A stretch of 43,857 nucleotides of DNA from an uncultured bacterium (GCA_905480105.1 CAJQPC010000142.1:1-43857); one strand, 5' to 3'. Numbered from the stretch's first letter, positions 1-10,293 are shown. Numbers and translations: made by a program. Notes: generated by a model from the sequence alone, not told the origin.

Positions 1-2454
1 CGAGTTCCTCTGGCGCTCCGGCAGCCGCACCATCACCTTGAGCTCGTTGCGCCCCCGCTGCTCGCGCAAGGCCTCTGTGCCATAAATGGCAGCACGAACC
101 TGTCGGCCCACATCGGAGCTACTCAACCCGAGCTGCCGGGCTTGGGGCAGCAAGGAATAGGTCAGCTGTGCCTTTCCGGAGGCATAGGTGTTCTCTACAT
201 CGCTCAGATCCTCGTAGCCGCGCAGCAAATCTTCCAGCTCAGCCGCAGCTTGGGCCAAGGTGGCCTCGTCTGGGTGAGAGATCTCCACATCCACTGCTGC
301 GCCGGCACCAGGTCCAGAGCTGGAGCCAAAAAGGAGGGCGTCCAGCCCGGCAATCTCGGGCGTTTTCTCTTTCCAGATGTCCCCAAAACCCTGGGAGGAG
401 AGCTCTCGTTCGCCCGAGGGCACCAAGTTCACCTGCACGGTCACCAAGTGTGACCCCGTAGAAGCAACGCCACCTCCAGGGCCACCCCCACCGGCTGCGC
501 CAGTCCCCATTAGCGTCAGCTGTCCTTCAATGATCTCGGGGGTACCCGTCGCAACAATGGCGTCCGCCAAGCTCTGCTCGAGCACCCTGCGCACCCGATC
601 CGCGTCTTGAGCCGAGGGGCCATAGGGCAAGCGCGCGGAGACCGTGACTTGGTCCGCCTCCAACTTGGGGAAAAAGGAGAAGGGCACGGTGCCGCTTGCC
701 ACAACCCCTACGCTGATGATGAACAAGCCGATGGCGGCCGCGACCGACACCAGTCGGTTCCCCAAAACAAAGGTCAACAGCGTGGTGAAGGGGCCCTGGA
801 TGAAGCGCTGTAGCCAGCCTGAGACCCACTCCCGGGCAATCACGATTGGACGCCAGATTTTCCACTTGAAGAACCCCCCATCGTGGGCCAGGTGAGCCGG
901 CAAGATGAAGAAAGACTCGATCAGGGAGAAGGCGAGTACCGAGCAGGCAATCGCCGGAATCATGAAGAAGATCTTACCGGAAAACCCGGGCACAAAAAAC
1001 AAGGGAGCAAAGGCTGCGACAGTGGTAAGAATCGCAAAAGTGACCGGAACGATCATCTCCTGTGCCCCTGCTGTGGCCGCCTCCGGCCAGCTCATGCCCT
1101 GTTCTCTTTTGGCGAAGGCGTTCTCCCCGACCACAATGGCGTCGTCGACGACCAAACCCAAGGTGATGATGAACGCAAACAGGCTCACCATGTTCACGCT
1201 CAGGTCCAAGCCCGGCATGATGAAGAAGGTGCCTAAGAAACAGACGGGGATGCCCATGCCAACCCAAAAGGCCAAGCGCAGGTCCAAGAACAGTGCGAGC
1301 ACGACGAGCACCAAAAGCAGACCAAGACGTGCGTTTCGCAGGAGCAAGTCGATGCGGTCTGCAAGTATCTCTGAGTCATCGCTCCAGACGACCACATCCA
1401 GCTCTGGGGGGAGCGTAGATTCCAGCTCCGTCACCACACCACGGGTAAGCCCGGCCACACTTGCCGGTGTCTCATTGCCCACCCGGTAGACCACAACCTG
1501 AAGCGCACGCCGGCCTTCGTAGTAGTACGCCAAGTCGTTGTCCGCATAGGCGTCCCGGATCTCGGCAATGTCACCCAGCCGTACCTCTGCGCCACCTTGC
1601 GCCCGCAGGATGATGTCCTGAAAGTGAGACACGTCCCTGGACCGGTCATCCACCTTGATCAGCAGCTCGCCGTTGCGGGTCTCCAGCTCGCCGCCGGGCA
1701 GCTCGATGCTGGACAGCCTGATTTGCTGGGCGATGGCTTCGAGGCTCAAGCCATAGGCATCCAGCTGCTCCCTCGGAACATCAATGCTGAGTTCGAGCGG
1801 AGGCACACCGGCCAGATCGACCTTTGTGATTCCCGGTTGGGAGAGCAGCTCCGCGCGCACCGCCTCTGCTGTGGCATGCAGCGCAGGCAAGTCGCTATCG
1901 CGACTCCCTTCTCCGCCCGCATCGGGGCTGGACGTCACGATTAGGTCCAACACTTTTCGTGGCAGCGAGATCAGCTTGACGGTCGGCGCTTCTGCGTCGT
2001 CAGGGAAGGAGGTGATCCGGTCGACCTCGTTCTTCACGTCCGCCAGAGCCTGCTGCTGATCGGCGTCGATGAGCAGCTCCACATTGACGCTGCCGATGCC
2101 TTCCCCAGAGGTGGAGCCAACGCGTTTCACGCCATCCACGCCGCGCACGGCTTCCTCTACAGCAAGAACGATTCCCTGCTCCACCTCGTCCGGCGAAGCC
2201 CCCGGATAGGCCACCGAGACAGAGACTGCGTCCAAGTTGAACTCGGGGAAGACCTCTTGCTTGACGCGAGACAAGCCCAGCAAGCCGCCCACAATCAGCA
2301 CGAACATCATCAGGTTGGCGGCCACCGGGTTTCGGACCATGAATGCAATGGGGCCCTTTTGGGGGGGCTTCTTTGCCGGTCCTGATTCTGGGGGTCTGGA
2401 GACAGGGGGCCCTGATTCTTGGTCCTTTTGGGCCAGCTCTTTTTCCTGGTCCAT
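1..2454 (-). CDS. RND efflux permease, inner-membrane subunit (C-terminus cut off by window edge)
   Basis: Proton-driven resistance-nodulation-division (AcrB/MexB-like) pump that would export drugs or other small molecules with the adaptor and channel encoded just upstream. The first 818 residues are visible; family members run to 1000-1100, so the C-terminal membrane half is missing. After a Pro/Lys-rich cytoplasmic tail of about 38 residues comes the first membrane helix, then a periplasmic porter domain with the typical 'YPGASPDEVE' stretch. The TM4 proton-relay pair is present as Asp437-Asp438 in 'LVVDDAIVVGEN'. The start ATG lies 3 bases after the adaptor stop. Gly/Ala-rich loops occur around residues 660-670. 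Substrate cannot be told from sequence. The family call is firm. Confidence 0.95.
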   Translation of the reverse strand, partial: MDQEKELAQKDQESGPPVSRPPESGPAKKPPQKGPIAFMVRNPVAANLMMFVLIVGGLLGLSRVKQEVFPEFNLDAVSVSVAYPGASPDEVEQGIVLAVEEAVRGVDGVKRVGSTSGEGIGSVNVELLIDADQQQALADVKNEVDRITSFPDDAEAPTVKLISLPRKVLDLIVTSSPDAGGEGSRDSDLPALHATAEAVRAELLSQPGITKVDLAGVPPLELSIDVPREQLDAYGLSLEAIAQQIRLSSIELPGGELETRNGELLIKVDDRSRDVSHFQDIILRAQGGAEVRLGDIAEIRDAYADNDLAYYYEGRRALQVVVYRVGNETPASVAGLTRGVVTELESTLPPELDVVVWSDDSEILADRIDLLLRNARLGLLLVLVVLALFLDLRLAFWVGMGIPVCFLGTFFIMPGLDLSVNMVSLFAFIITLGLVVDDAIVVGENAFAKREQGMSWPEAATAGAQEMIVPVTFAILTTVAAFAPLFFVPGFSGKIFFMIPAIACSVLAFSLIESFFILPAHLAHDGGFFKWKIWRPIVIAREWVSGWLQRFIQGPFTTLLTFVLGNRLVSVAAAIGLFIISVGVVASGTVPFSFFPKLEADQVTVSARLPYGPSAQDADRVRRVLEQSLADAIVATGTPEIIEGQLTLMGTGAAGGGGPGGGVASTGSHLVTVQVNLVPSGERELSSQGFGDIWKEKTPEIAGLDALLFGSSSGPGAGAAVDVEISHPDEATLAQAAAELEDLLRGYEDLSDVENTYASGKAQLTYSLLPQARQLGLSSSDVGRQVRAAIYGTEALREQRGRNELKVMVRLPERQRNS

Positions 2455-2457
2455 GAA

Positions 2458-3590
2458 CTACTCCTGGACCTGAAGGCTCATGCCTTCCAGCGCGAAACTC
2501 AAGGTAGACGTGATGGCGCGATCCCCAGCTTGGATGTCGCCGCGCACCATGGCCTGCGAATCGGTGGTCCAAGCCAGGGTCACAGGTTCAATGTGAAGCG
2601 TGTTCTCCGAAGACAACAACAGCACTTCCCGGCCTTCTCGAACAGACGTAATGGGCACGGCCACCACATCTTCCGTGGGCTTGCCCATCAGGCTCACATC
2701 CACAAAGCTTCCGATCAACATCGGCGGCTGACCATCCGGCGGGTCCATGGGGTTGGGCACGTCGACAAGCAGCGTAGCGGTACGCGTCTGAGCATCTATT
2801 TGACCAGCGATACCGACAATGCGCCCTTCCCGCTCCACGCCAAGAGCGCCATGACGCACCACAGCGCGGCCGCCTTCATTGGCGTTTAGCCGGGAACTTG
2901 AAGATACTGGAGCTTTCCCAGTGGCACGCTGACCTGGACTCGGAATGACTCTGTTCCTGCAAGGACCACCGCCTGAGTACTGGCCCCGACTACCTGACCT
3001 TGATCCAAGTTCTCACTCAAAACAACCGCGTCGAAGGGAGCCGTCAGCCGGGTTCGGTTCAGGTTGTTCTTGGCCAAGTCCACGCCGGCTTGGGCCGACC
3101 GCACGTTGGCCTGGGCAACGGCCAGGTGGGGTTTGCGCTCCGCCAGCTCTTGTCGGCCAGTCCCGCCAATCAGGTCCCACTGCTTCACAGCCGTCTCTCC
3201 CCTGCCCTGCTCCAGTGCAAGCTCCAACTCGGCTGCGGCCAGCTGCGCTTTGGCCTGGTCCAAGCGTGCTTGGTAGTCCCGGCTGTCGATCTGACCCAAG
3301 GTCGCACCCTTGCTGAACCGAGCCCCCTCCTTCAAACTACTCGGCAGAGACCGGATTCGTCCTGCAACCTCGGGCACAATGGTGACCTGGCTCTGGGGCT
3401 GAACCTGTCCCGTGGCCTGGACCTGAGCGGGTAGGCTGCCTTCTTCGACCACCTCTACCGTGACCCAGGTCATGACGGCCGCAACATCTTTTGGCTCCTC
3501 CTTGGGCTTGGCTGCGATGAGCACAGCGGTGACGCCGACTCCGACACCGATCAGTCCCAAAGAGCTGAGGATTTTGACTGCAGTGTTCAT
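2458..3590 (-). pseudogene. RND periplasmic adaptor (membrane fusion protein), split by a one-base frameshift
   Basis: HlyD/AcrA-type adaptor linking the RND pump to the outer-membrane channel. The N-terminal part (3590 down to 2886) begins 'MNTAVKILSS', has one membrane anchor, a lipoyl/biotinyl half ('VVPEVAGRI') and a coiled-coil hairpin, and stops at a TAA at 2886-2888 right after 'QYLQVPG'. The reading continues without loss in another frame from about 2889 to 2458 ('LNANEGGRAAVVRHGALG...'), giving the beta-barrel and membrane-proximal domains. Joined, the product is about 377 residues, normal for the family, so one base is missing near 2889 (minus strand CCCGGCTAAAC). It is either a sequencing indel or a fresh inactivation. 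The start overlaps the stop of the channel gene (ATGA). Confidence 0.88.
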
Positions 3591-5011
3591 GGCGTGGACT
3601 CCGTCCAGGTCGTGGTCCAAGCCCCACCCAGGGCTTGATGAAGAGTGATGCGAGAAGACAGAAGACTGCGGTGCGCGCTGAGAGCACCGATCTGGGCTGC
3701 ATAGTGGGCGCCAAGTACCTGACCCAGCTGCAAGTAGTTTCCGTGGCCGTTGACGTACTCCGTAAGAGCCGCTTGATAGCTCTGCTCGGCAGCCAAGGCC
3801 TGCACGCGTGCGGCCTGCAGGCCCGAGGCTGCGGCCTGCTCTCGGGACAAGGCCGCCTCCACCTCACCCACAGCGCTCAGGTAAGCGTTGTTGGCACTGT
3901 TCACCGCTGCGTCCGTCTGAGCACGCGCGGAGGAGAGGTTGGCCGCGTTCGAGCCACCCGTCAGCAGCGGCACGGAGACCTGAGCTCCAACCGTCCACTG
4001 CTGCTGAGACTGCATCTCCAGAATGTCCTGGTAGGAATACCCCGTCTGGGCATTGACCCCGACCGTGGGCAGCAACGCACGGCGGCTGGCCTTCTCCCGG
4101 CGCTCCGCTGCCTCTACGCGGGCCGCTTGGGCGCGCAGATCGGGCCGACTTCCCCAGAGCAGACCCGGGGTTCCTACGGTTGGTTGACCGGGTAGATCCG
4201 GCAACACGCTCCTGGGCAGCTCCAGGGGCTGACTAGGGTTCTCACCCAGGAGCACCGCGAGCTGCTGTTCTTGCAGCATCACCTGAACTTGAGCGGTGGG
4301 CAGATTGGTCTGCACGCTGGCAAGACCCTGGCGTTGCTGGAGCAGGTCCACGCTGGTTCCGACACCCTGCTCGTAGTTCATCTGGACGACATCGAGTAGT
4401 TCGATGTTCAGTTGAAGCTGCTGCTCCGTAATGCGCAGCTGTTCTCTGGCCGTCAGCACATCAAACCAGGCGTTGGCAATCTGAGCACTCACCAAGATGG
4501 CCTGTGCGTCTCGGTCGCCTTCAGACGCGGCTGCCTCTAAGCGAGAGGCCTTTGCACTGTTCCACCGGGCCCCCCAAAGGTCCACCTGCAAGCCAGCATT
4601 CAGGTACAGGCTGCCTTGCGTGTACGTGTCAGGCGCAGACTGGCTGGGTTGCCCCGTCGCGGGGTCGATGGGGATGGCAAAATCACAGATGGCAAAGCCA
4701 ATTTCAGGACAGGGCTTAATCTGGTGGGCAAAGTCCACTGAAGCGGACGGAAGCATCGGCGAGAGCGCCGTCCAAGCCTGGGCCTCAGCGATGGCGATCC
4801 GGTCCCCAGCTGCTGCAAGGGAGAAGTTTTGCTCCAACCCTGTTTGGATAAGCCTGTCCAGTTCCGCGTCTCCGAAACTGAGCCACCAGGCCTGCTCGGA
4901 GACTCTTTGGGCCGTCCCACTGGAGAAGCTGGAGTCTGTTTCTAACAGGTCGACTCGGTCCAAGTAAGCTGCCTGTGCAACCGAAACTAATGAAAGTAAG
5001 ACAACTATCAC
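3587..5011 (-). CDS. TolC-like outer-membrane efflux channel
   Basis: Outer-membrane factor of the tripartite pump, 474 residues, the usual length of the NodT/OprM/TolC family. Two OEP repeats rich in Ala/Gln coiled-coil heptads are visible, with the typical 'GNYLQLGQVLGAHYAAQI' type ending. I place the start at GTG 5011, which overlaps the tetR stop (GTGA) and gives a clean short signal peptide 'MIVVLLSLVSVAQA'. The longer frame upstream lies inside tetR and looks like shadow sequence. No lipobox Cys is seen, unlike the NodT subgroup. It is part of the tetR-channel-adaptor-permease operon. Confidence 0.92.
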   Translation of the reverse strand: MIVVLLSLVSVAQAAYLDRVDLLETDSSFSSGTAQRVSEQAWWLSFGDAELDRLIQTGLEQNFSLAAAGDRIAIAEAQAWTALSPMLPSASVDFAHQIKPCPEIGFAICDFAIPIDPATGQPSQSAPDTYTQGSLYLNAGLQVDLWGARWNSAKASRLEAAASEGDRDAQAILVSAQIANAWFDVLTAREQLRITEQQLQLNIELLDVVQMNYEQGVGTSVDLLQQRQGLASVQTNLPTAQVQVMLQEQQLAVLLGENPSQPLELPRSVLPDLPGQPTVGTPGLLWGSRPDLRAQAARVEAAERREKASRRALLPTVGVNAQTGYSYQDILEMQSQQQWTVGAQVSVPLLTGGSNAANLSSARAQTDAAVNSANNAYLSAVGEVEAALSREQAAASGLQAARVQALAAEQSYQAALTEYVNGHGNYLQLGQVLGAHYAAQIGALSAHRSLLSSRITLHQALGGAWTTTWTESTP

Positions 5012-5613
5012 TGCATCCCCCCCTGGCGTTCCTGAGCGCTCGCGCAGCCCAGACTGAACAAGCACGCGGCGGACTGGATGTAATCCTCCCGCGAGGTCGT
5101 GATGGGAATGCACAACACTTCCCCAAAAAAGTGGCGGCCGTGCAGGCTGCCCAAAAAAGCCATGGCGCAGTGCTCGGCCGATGCCTGACGTACACGACCT
5201 GAAGCGATGGCCCGCTCAAACCATGCGGTCATGCTCTGAAACATCACCACCGGGGGCGGCTTCTCGAAGTGCTTGAAGAGCTCCTCGATTGACACTCCTG
5301 CATTCCGCAGGGCCGCCACTCTGGGTGCCATGGCCTGCATGTGCGCAACGATGAGATGACCGATGTCGGCCAACTGGTCCTGAATGGCCCGCTCATCTGG
5401 ACCGCTCTCTACAAGACCCATCTCTGGCGGCCTTGGAATCAGAGCCTGGATGATGAGATTGCGCTTGGAGCCGAAGCGATGGAAGAGCGCTGCGCTACTC
5501 AAGCCGATTTGGGCGGCAATGACACTGGTAGCCACCTTCACGCCATGCTCCAGCAGTACCTGACCGGCCGTGCTGAGAATCTCCTCGTCCGTGTACTCCT
5601 TCGGCCGAGCCAT
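5008..5613 (-). CDS. TetR/AcrR-family transcriptional regulator
   Basis: DNA-binding repressor of 201 residues. The N-terminal helix-turn-helix is recognisable ('YTDEEILSTAGQVLLEHG' then 'TSVIAAQIGLSSAALFHRF', residues about 7-50). The C-terminal ligand domain is divergent, as usual. It is the first gene of the RND operon and most likely represses it together with itself; the inducing ligand is unknown. The start ATG at 5613 has a GGAG ribosome-binding site 5 bases upstream. A nested palindrome lies 17-50 bases upstream of the start and is the probable operator. Confidence 0.93.
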   Translation of the reverse strand: MARPKEYTDEEILSTAGQVLLEHGVKVATSVIAAQIGLSSAALFHRFGSKRNLIIQALIPRPPEMGLVESGPDERAIQDQLADIGHLIVAHMQAMAPRVAALRNAGVSIEELFKHFEKPPPVVMFQSMTAWFERAIASGRVRQASAEHCAMAFLGSLHGRHFFGEVLCIPITTSREDYIQSAACLFSLGCASAQERQGGMQ

Positions 5614-5629
5614 CTGAACTCCGAGTTAA

Positions 5630-5663
5630 TTACTGTTCAGACAGTAACGCGTACTGGCTGAAC
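5630..5663. promoter_or_regulatory. Nested palindromes, likely TetR operator of the RND operon
   Basis: Two overlapping inverted repeats sit in the 91-base gap before tetR. A perfect one is TTACTGT-TCAG-ACAGTAA (5630-5647). A larger one is GTTCAGACAGTA-ACGCG-TACTGGCTGAAC (5635-5663), with 12-base arms and a single mismatch. Placement next to a tetR-headed efflux operon fits autoregulation. Promoter elements are not clear by eye. Confidence 0.7.
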
Positions 5664-5704
5664 ATTCCCCCTGCCTTTGTTCACCAGACCTGAAAGCTTG
5701 CGCC

Positions 5705-8575
5705 CTACTTGCCCAGCTCGGCCATCTCCTCAACGGTGGGACACGCGCACATGAGATTCCTGTCCCCGTAGACATTGTCTACCCGAGCGACCGTTGGCCA
5801 ATACTTGTGGGTACGGCTCCAAGGTGCAGGCCAAGCAGCCTGCTCCCGAGTGTAGGGGTGTTTCCATTCGTCCGACGTGACCTCGGCTGCGGTGTGCGGC
5901 GCCATCTTGAGGGGGTTGTCCAGCTTGTCCATGGCCCCCGAAGCGATAGCGTCCGACTCCCTCTTGATTGCAATCAGAGCATCACAGAAGCGGTCCAACT
6001 CGGCCTTGGACTCGGACTCGGTCGGCTCGATCATCAGAGTGCCTGCCACCGGGAAGGACATGGTTGGCGCATGAAAGCCAAAGTCCATCAAACGCTTGGC
6101 AATGTCATCCACTTCCACGCCAGCCTCGGCCTTGAGCGGGCGGGTATCGAAGATGCACTCGTGAGCTACCCGGCCGCCGACCCCGGTGTAGAGCACCTGA
6201 AAGTGCGCTCCAAGCCGCTGAGCCATGTAGTTGGCACTGAGAATGGCCGTTTCAGTGGACCGCCTCAGTCCTTTGGCACCTAACGCCGCAATGTACATCC
6301 AGGAAATCGGTAGGATGCTGGGCGAGCCGTAGGGCGCTGCGCTCACAGGACCTAAGCCCTCGGCGCCACCCACCCCGTCCACCAGTGGATGGCTGGGCAG
6401 GAAAGGCGCCAAGTGGGCTCCGACACCGATGGGTCCCATGCCAGGACCACCGCCGCCGTGCGGGATGGCAAAGGTCTTGTGCAGGTTCAAGTGGCAGACA
6501 TCCGCGCCAAACTTTCCGGGACGGCAAACACCCACTTGGGCATTCATGTTCGCGCCGTCCAAGTAGACCTGCCCCCCGCTGTCATGCACGGTCTGGCAGA
6601 TGTCCCGAATCTCCGGCTCAAAAACGCCGTGGGTACTCGGGTAGGTCACCATCAGTGCAGCCAGATTGTCGTTGTGGGTCTCGGCCTTGGCTTTGAGATC
6701 AGCCACATCGATGTTGCCGTGCTGGTCGCACTTCACAGCCACCACTCGCATCCCGGCCATGACCGCGCTGGCGGGATTGGTGCCATGGGCCGAGGTGGGA
6801 ATCAGACACACATCCCGGTGCCCTTCGCCCCGAGATTCATGGTACGCACGAATCACCAACAGACCGGTATACTCCCCTTGGGAGCCAGCGTTTGGCTGAA
6901 GAGAGACGGCATCAAAACCAGTGATCTCCGCAAGCCATGCCTCCAGCTGATCGAAGAGCTGGGCATAGCCCTGGGCCTGGTCGAGCGGGACGAAGGGGTG
7001 CAGGGCACCAAACTCGGGCCAAGTCACCGGCACCATCTGACAGCTCGCATTGAGCTTCATCGTGCAGCTACCCAAAGCAATCATGCTGGTGTTGAGTGCC
7101 AAATCCTTGGACTCCAGGCGGTGCAGGAAGCGCAGCATCTCGTGCTCGGAGTGGTAGCTATTAAAGACTGGGTTTTCCATGAACGGCACCTGTCGGCTCA
7201 GCCCACCAAAGTCTCCTGGCGCGACCTCCAAGCGGCTCAATGCGGCTGCTCCAAAGAGCCGCACCAACGTGGTCAGGTCCTCTGCATTCAAGGTCTCGTC
7301 CAGCGAGATCCCCACGGTGCCGTCACCAAAGTCGCGCAAGTTGATCTCGGCCTCCAGCGCCGCCTGCATCAGGTCCGCGCTGCTGCCCTTTGGCCGTACC
7401 TGCAGGGTGTCGAAGAAGCAGTCATGGAGAACCTCGTGCCCCTGCGACTTCAGAGTATTCGCCAAGGCTTGGGTGGCGCCGTGCACGCGCCGGGCGATGG
7501 CCTTGAGTCCCTCGGGGCCGTGATAGCAAGCGTAGGCTGCGGCGATGACCGCCAACAGGACCTGAGCGGTGCAGATGTTCGACGTAGCCTTTTGCCTTCG
7601 GATGTGCTGCTCGCGTGTCTGCAAAGCCATGCGCAGCGCCTGACCACCGACGCGGTCCTGACTGACACCGATGATTCGACCGGGCATTGAGCGCTTGTAA
7701 GCATCTTTTGTGGCCATGAAAGCAGCATGTGGGCCGCCGTAGCCCATGGGGACGCCAAAGCGCTGACTGCTCCCGATCACGACATCGGCGCCGAGTTCCC
7801 CGGGCGAGGTCAGCAAGGTCAGGGCCAGCAGGTCCGCGGCCATGACCACCAGGGCATCGTTGTCGTGGCACTGGGCCACAAAGCTGCTGTAGTCCAGCAC
7901 CGACCCGTCGCTGGCTGGGTACTGCAGCATGGCGCCAAAGAGAGGGCGCTCAAAGCTCAAGGTCTGGTAATCCCCGATGATCAACTCCAGGCCGGCTGCC
8001 TGGGCGCGGGTCTTCACCACGGCAATGGTCTGGGGGTGGCAACGCTGATCTACAAAGAACAAGTCTGACTTGTTCTTCCGGCTCTTGACCCTGTGACAGA
8101 GAGACACTGCCTCGGCAGCCGCGGTCGCCTCGTCCAAGAGCGAAGCGTTGGAGATCTCCATACCGCTCAGGTCCATGACCATGGTCTGGAAAGCCAGGAG
8201 CAACTCCAAGCGGCCCTGGGCTATCTCCGGCTGGTAGGGCGTGTACGCGGTGTACCAGCCTGGATTCTCCAGGATGTTTCGCAGGATCACACCCGGGGTG
8301 ATGGTGCCGTAATAGCCCATGCCAATGTAGCTCTTGAAGAGTTGATTCTTCTCGGCAATCTGGCGCAGCTCGGCCAAGAGCTCTTGTTCCCCTCGGCCAT
8401 CCGCCATGCTCAGCCAGGGCTGCTCGCGAATGCTGTTGGGCACCGTCTGCTCCAAGAGCTGCTGGGTGCTTTCCAACCCAAGGACGTCCAGCATTTCCTT
8501 CACCTCCACTGGGGAGGGCCCCAGGTGACGGCGTGTAAAGGTGTCCAGGGGGGCGAAGAGCTCAGTGACCTGCAT
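5705..8575 (-). CDS. gcvP: Glycine dehydrogenase (aminomethyl-transferring), P-protein
   Basis: PLP enzyme that decarboxylates glycine and passes the aminomethyl group to the lipoyl arm of GcvH. At 956 residues it is the long, fused P1+P2 form as in E. coli rather than the split two-gene form. The PLP lysine is Lys700 in '[17 protein letters not shown]', preceded by the usual '[13 protein letters not shown]' stretch. The N-terminal domain begins '[17 protein letters not shown]'. The start ATG has a strong GGAGGT site 4 bases upstream. It is the last gene of gcvT-gcvH-gcvP, with a 93-base gap after gcvH that contains a hairpin. Confidence 0.98.
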   Translation of the reverse strand: MQVTELFAPLDTFTRRHLGPSPVEVKEMLDVLGLESTQQLLEQTVPNSIREQPWLSMADGRGEQELLAELRQIAEKNQLFKSYIGMGYYGTITPGVILRNILENPGWYTAYTPYQPEIAQGRLELLLAFQTMVMDLSGMEISNASLLDEATAAAEAVSLCHRVKSRKNKSDLFFVDQRCHPQTIAVVKTRAQAAGLELIIGDYQTLSFERPLFGAMLQYPASDGSVLDYSSFVAQCHDNDALVVMAADLLALTLLTSPGELGADVVIGSSQRFGVPMGYGGPHAAFMATKDAYKRSMPGRIIGVSQDRVGGQALRMALQTREQHIRRQKATSNICTAQVLLAVIAAAYACYHGPEGLKAIARRVHGATQALANTLKSQGHEVLHDCFFDTLQVRPKGSSADLMQAALEAEINLRDFGDGTVGISLDETLNAEDLTTLVRLFGAAALSRLEVAPGDFGGLSRQVPFMENPVFNSYHSEHEMLRFLHRLESKDLALNTSMIALGSCTMKLNASCQMVPVTWPEFGALHPFVPLDQAQGYAQLFDQLEAWLAEITGFDAVSLQPNAGSQGEYTGLLVIRAYHESRGEGHRDVCLIPTSAHGTNPASAVMAGMRVVAVKCDQHGNIDVADLKAKAETHNDNLAALMVTYPSTHGVFEPEIRDICQTVHDSGGQVYLDGANMNAQVGVCRPGKFGADVCHLNLHKTFAIPHGGGGPGMGPIGVGAHLAPFLPSHPLVDGVGGAEGLGPVSAAPYGSPSILPISWMYIAALGAKGLRRSTETAILSANYMAQRLGAHFQVLYTGVGGRVAHECIFDTRPLKAEAGVEVDDIAKRLMDFGFHAPTMSFPVAGTLMIEPTESESKAELDRFCDALIAIKRESDAIASGAMDKLDNPLKMAPHTAAEVTSDEWKHPYTREQAAWPAPWSRTHKYWPTVARVDNVYGDRNLMCACPTVEEMAELGK

Positions 8576-8602
8576 TGGGACCTCCAGCCAGAGTCCGTAC
8601 CC

Positions 8603-8639
8603 GGCCGGGAAGGGGTGTGAATTCGGCGCCTACCCGGCC
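8603..8639. other. Hairpin in the gcvH-gcvP gap
   Basis: Perfect 7-base inverted repeat GGCCGGG (8603-8609) and CCCGGCC (8633-8639) with a 23-base loop. There is no U-tract, so it is unlikely to be a full terminator; it could tune gcvH relative to gcvP transcript levels. No glycine riboswitch-like sequence is seen here or upstream of gcvT. Confidence 0.3.
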
Positions 8640-8668
8640 ACCGAATCGTGCTCAAACTCTAAGGGCTC

Positions 8669-9055
8669 TTAGGCCTGCTCGGCCAAGAAGGCCTCGTACC
8701 CGGCCGCGTCCATCAACTCGTCCAGCTCGCCGGTGTTGCTCAGGCGAATCTTAAAGAGCCAGCCGGCTCCATGAGGCTCGGAATTCACGGAGTCCTCGGA
8801 GCCGTCCAGTGCCTCGTTGACCTGAGTGATGGTGCCGCTCACCGGCGTGTATACGTCTGAGACAGCCTTGACCGACTCGATCTCCGCAATGGAGGAATGT
8901 GCTTCCACCTCTGCATCCACTTCGGGCATATCGATGTAAACGATGTCGCCCAGGGCTTCCTGAGCGTGATCGGTCACACCCACAGTGGCGGTATCACCCT
9001 CGACGGTGACCCACTCGTGCTCTTTGCTGTACTTACGGTCGTTGGGGTAGCTCAT
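8669..9055 (-). CDS. gcvH: Glycine cleavage system H protein
   Basis: Lipoyl carrier protein of 128 residues, the normal size, which shuttles the aminomethyl group from GcvP to GcvT. The lipoylated lysine is Lys63 in 'IAEIESVKAVSDVYTP'. The N-terminus 'YSKEHEWV' and C-terminal 'GAGWLFKIRLSN' are family hallmarks. GGAG lies 6 bases before the ATG. It sits between gcvT and gcvP in one operon. Confidence 0.98.
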   Translation of the reverse strand: MSYPNDRKYSKEHEWVTVEGDTATVGVTDHAQEALGDIVYIDMPEVDAEVEAHSSIAEIESVKAVSDVYTPVSGTITQVNEALDGSEDSVNSEPHGAGWLFKIRLSNTGELDELMDAAGYEAFLAEQA

Positions 9056-9112
9056 GGCTGACTCCGGTAATTGAAAGCTGAAAAACTCAAAAAGAAGAAC
9101 CCGTAAAAACGC

Positions 9113-10213
9113 CTAATACGGGCGGCTGTAAAAGGGACCCTTTACGACCGTGGCGCTCGCAAGCTTGCCCCGCACGTCAACGGTCAAGACGTTCCCGGGC
9201 TTGGCGTTGCCCTTCTCGGCCTTGACGTAGCCCAGGGCGATGTTCGTCCCCAAAGACGGGCTGCGCGTACCCGACGTAATGTGACCGACTGCATCTCCAG
9301 CAGCGTTCAGGAGGATGTTGCCTTGGCGCGCGATGCGCTTGTCCACAACCAAGCCGACCAGGCGAACAGGCAAGCCATTCTCTTTCTGAAGAACCAACGC
9401 TTCTCGGCCCAAAAAGTCGCCCTTGCCCAGCTTGGTGACCCAGCCCAAACCGGCCTCCAAGGGAGAGGTGGTGTCGTCAATGTCGTTTCCGTAGAGAACG
9501 TTTCGCGCTTCCAAGCGCAGGGTGTCTCGAGCAGCCAAGCCCACCGGGACGATGCCCCACTGCTCCCCCGCACCCATAATGCGCTCCCAAGTCGGAGCGG
9601 CGTGCGCAGCCGGAATGAAGACCTCGAATCCATCCTCTCCGGTGTATCCAGTACGAGCCAATAGACACCCTTCTACGCCAGCAAATGTCGCTTTACATAT
9701 AGAGCCGCGGTCCATTTCGAGCACAGGCCGATCCGACAACAGCTGCACAACCTTAGGACCGTTTCGGCCCTGGATTGCAAGCTGAGCCCATGCGTCACCT
9801 TGGTCCTCGATGGTCGCGCTGTGCGGATTGTTGGCCTGCATGTAGGCCAGATCCTTGTCCCGATTGGAGGCGTTCACGCACACCAGCCAATCTTCCTCCG
9901 CCAACCGATACAGAAAGACGTCATCGACAATGCCACCACCGCGGTTCATCAGAGCCGCGTACTGGCTCTGACCGATCGCAACGCAGCTCACATCATTGCT
10001 CACAAGGTGCTGCAAGCAGGCCAGTGCCCCTGGGCCAGCCACGCGAATCTCTCCCATATGGGAGACATCGAAGAGCCCCACGGACTCCCGCACTTGTCTG
10101 TGCTCGGCGATGGTGCCTTGGTAGGAGACGGGCATCTCCCAGCCAGCAAAGTCCACGAGCCTCGCGCCAGCGCGCTCATGGGCATGAAAGAAAGGGGTTC
10201 GTCGCAGAGCCAC
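9113..10213 (-). CDS. gcvT: Aminomethyltransferase, glycine cleavage T protein
   Basis: Transfers the methylene group from lipoylated GcvH to tetrahydrofolate and releases ammonia; product 5,10-methylene-THF. 366 residues, close to the usual 360-375. The N-terminal folate-binding fold begins 'RTPFFHAHERAGARLVDFAGWEMP', 'LFDVSHMGE' follows, and the catalytic acid lies in 'GGGIVDDVFLY' (Asp97/98). 'GYTGEDGFE' and 'ARDTLRLEA' are also present. I chose GTG at 10213 because GGAGGT lies 6 bases upstream; a TTG nine codons earlier would remove that site. folD lies 80 bases upstream and uses the same folate pool. Confidence 0.97.
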   Translation of the reverse strand: MALRRTPFFHAHERAGARLVDFAGWEMPVSYQGTIAEHRQVRESVGLFDVSHMGEIRVAGPGALACLQHLVSNDVSCVAIGQSQYAALMNRGGGIVDDVFLYRLAEEDWLVCVNASNRDKDLAYMQANNPHSATIEDQGDAWAQLAIQGRNGPKVVQLLSDRPVLEMDRGSICKATFAGVEGCLLARTGYTGEDGFEVFIPAAHAAPTWERIMGAGEQWGIVPVGLAARDTLRLEARNVLYGNDIDDTTSPLEAGLGWVTKLGKGDFLGREALVLQKENGLPVRLVGLVVDKRIARQGNILLNAAGDAVGHITSGTRSPSLGTNIALGYVKAEKGNAKPGNVLTVDVRGKLASATVVKGPFYSRPY

Positions 10214-10293
10214 TTCTCGACCTCCATACAAGGGGGGCAAAGCCTAACGGGGGCGAACTCAGCGGGGAAGCTCCCAAGCCAAGCCTGCACGCG

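Noticed and set aside
2886..2892. Programmed -1 frameshift in the adaptor gene
   Set aside because: No X-XXY-YYZ slippery heptamer or stimulatory structure is evident at the stop; an indel is simpler.
10214..10293. Possible glycine riboswitch before gcvT
   Set aside because: The gap is only 80 bases, already inside a folD-gcv operon, and lacks the recognisable paired aptamer features.
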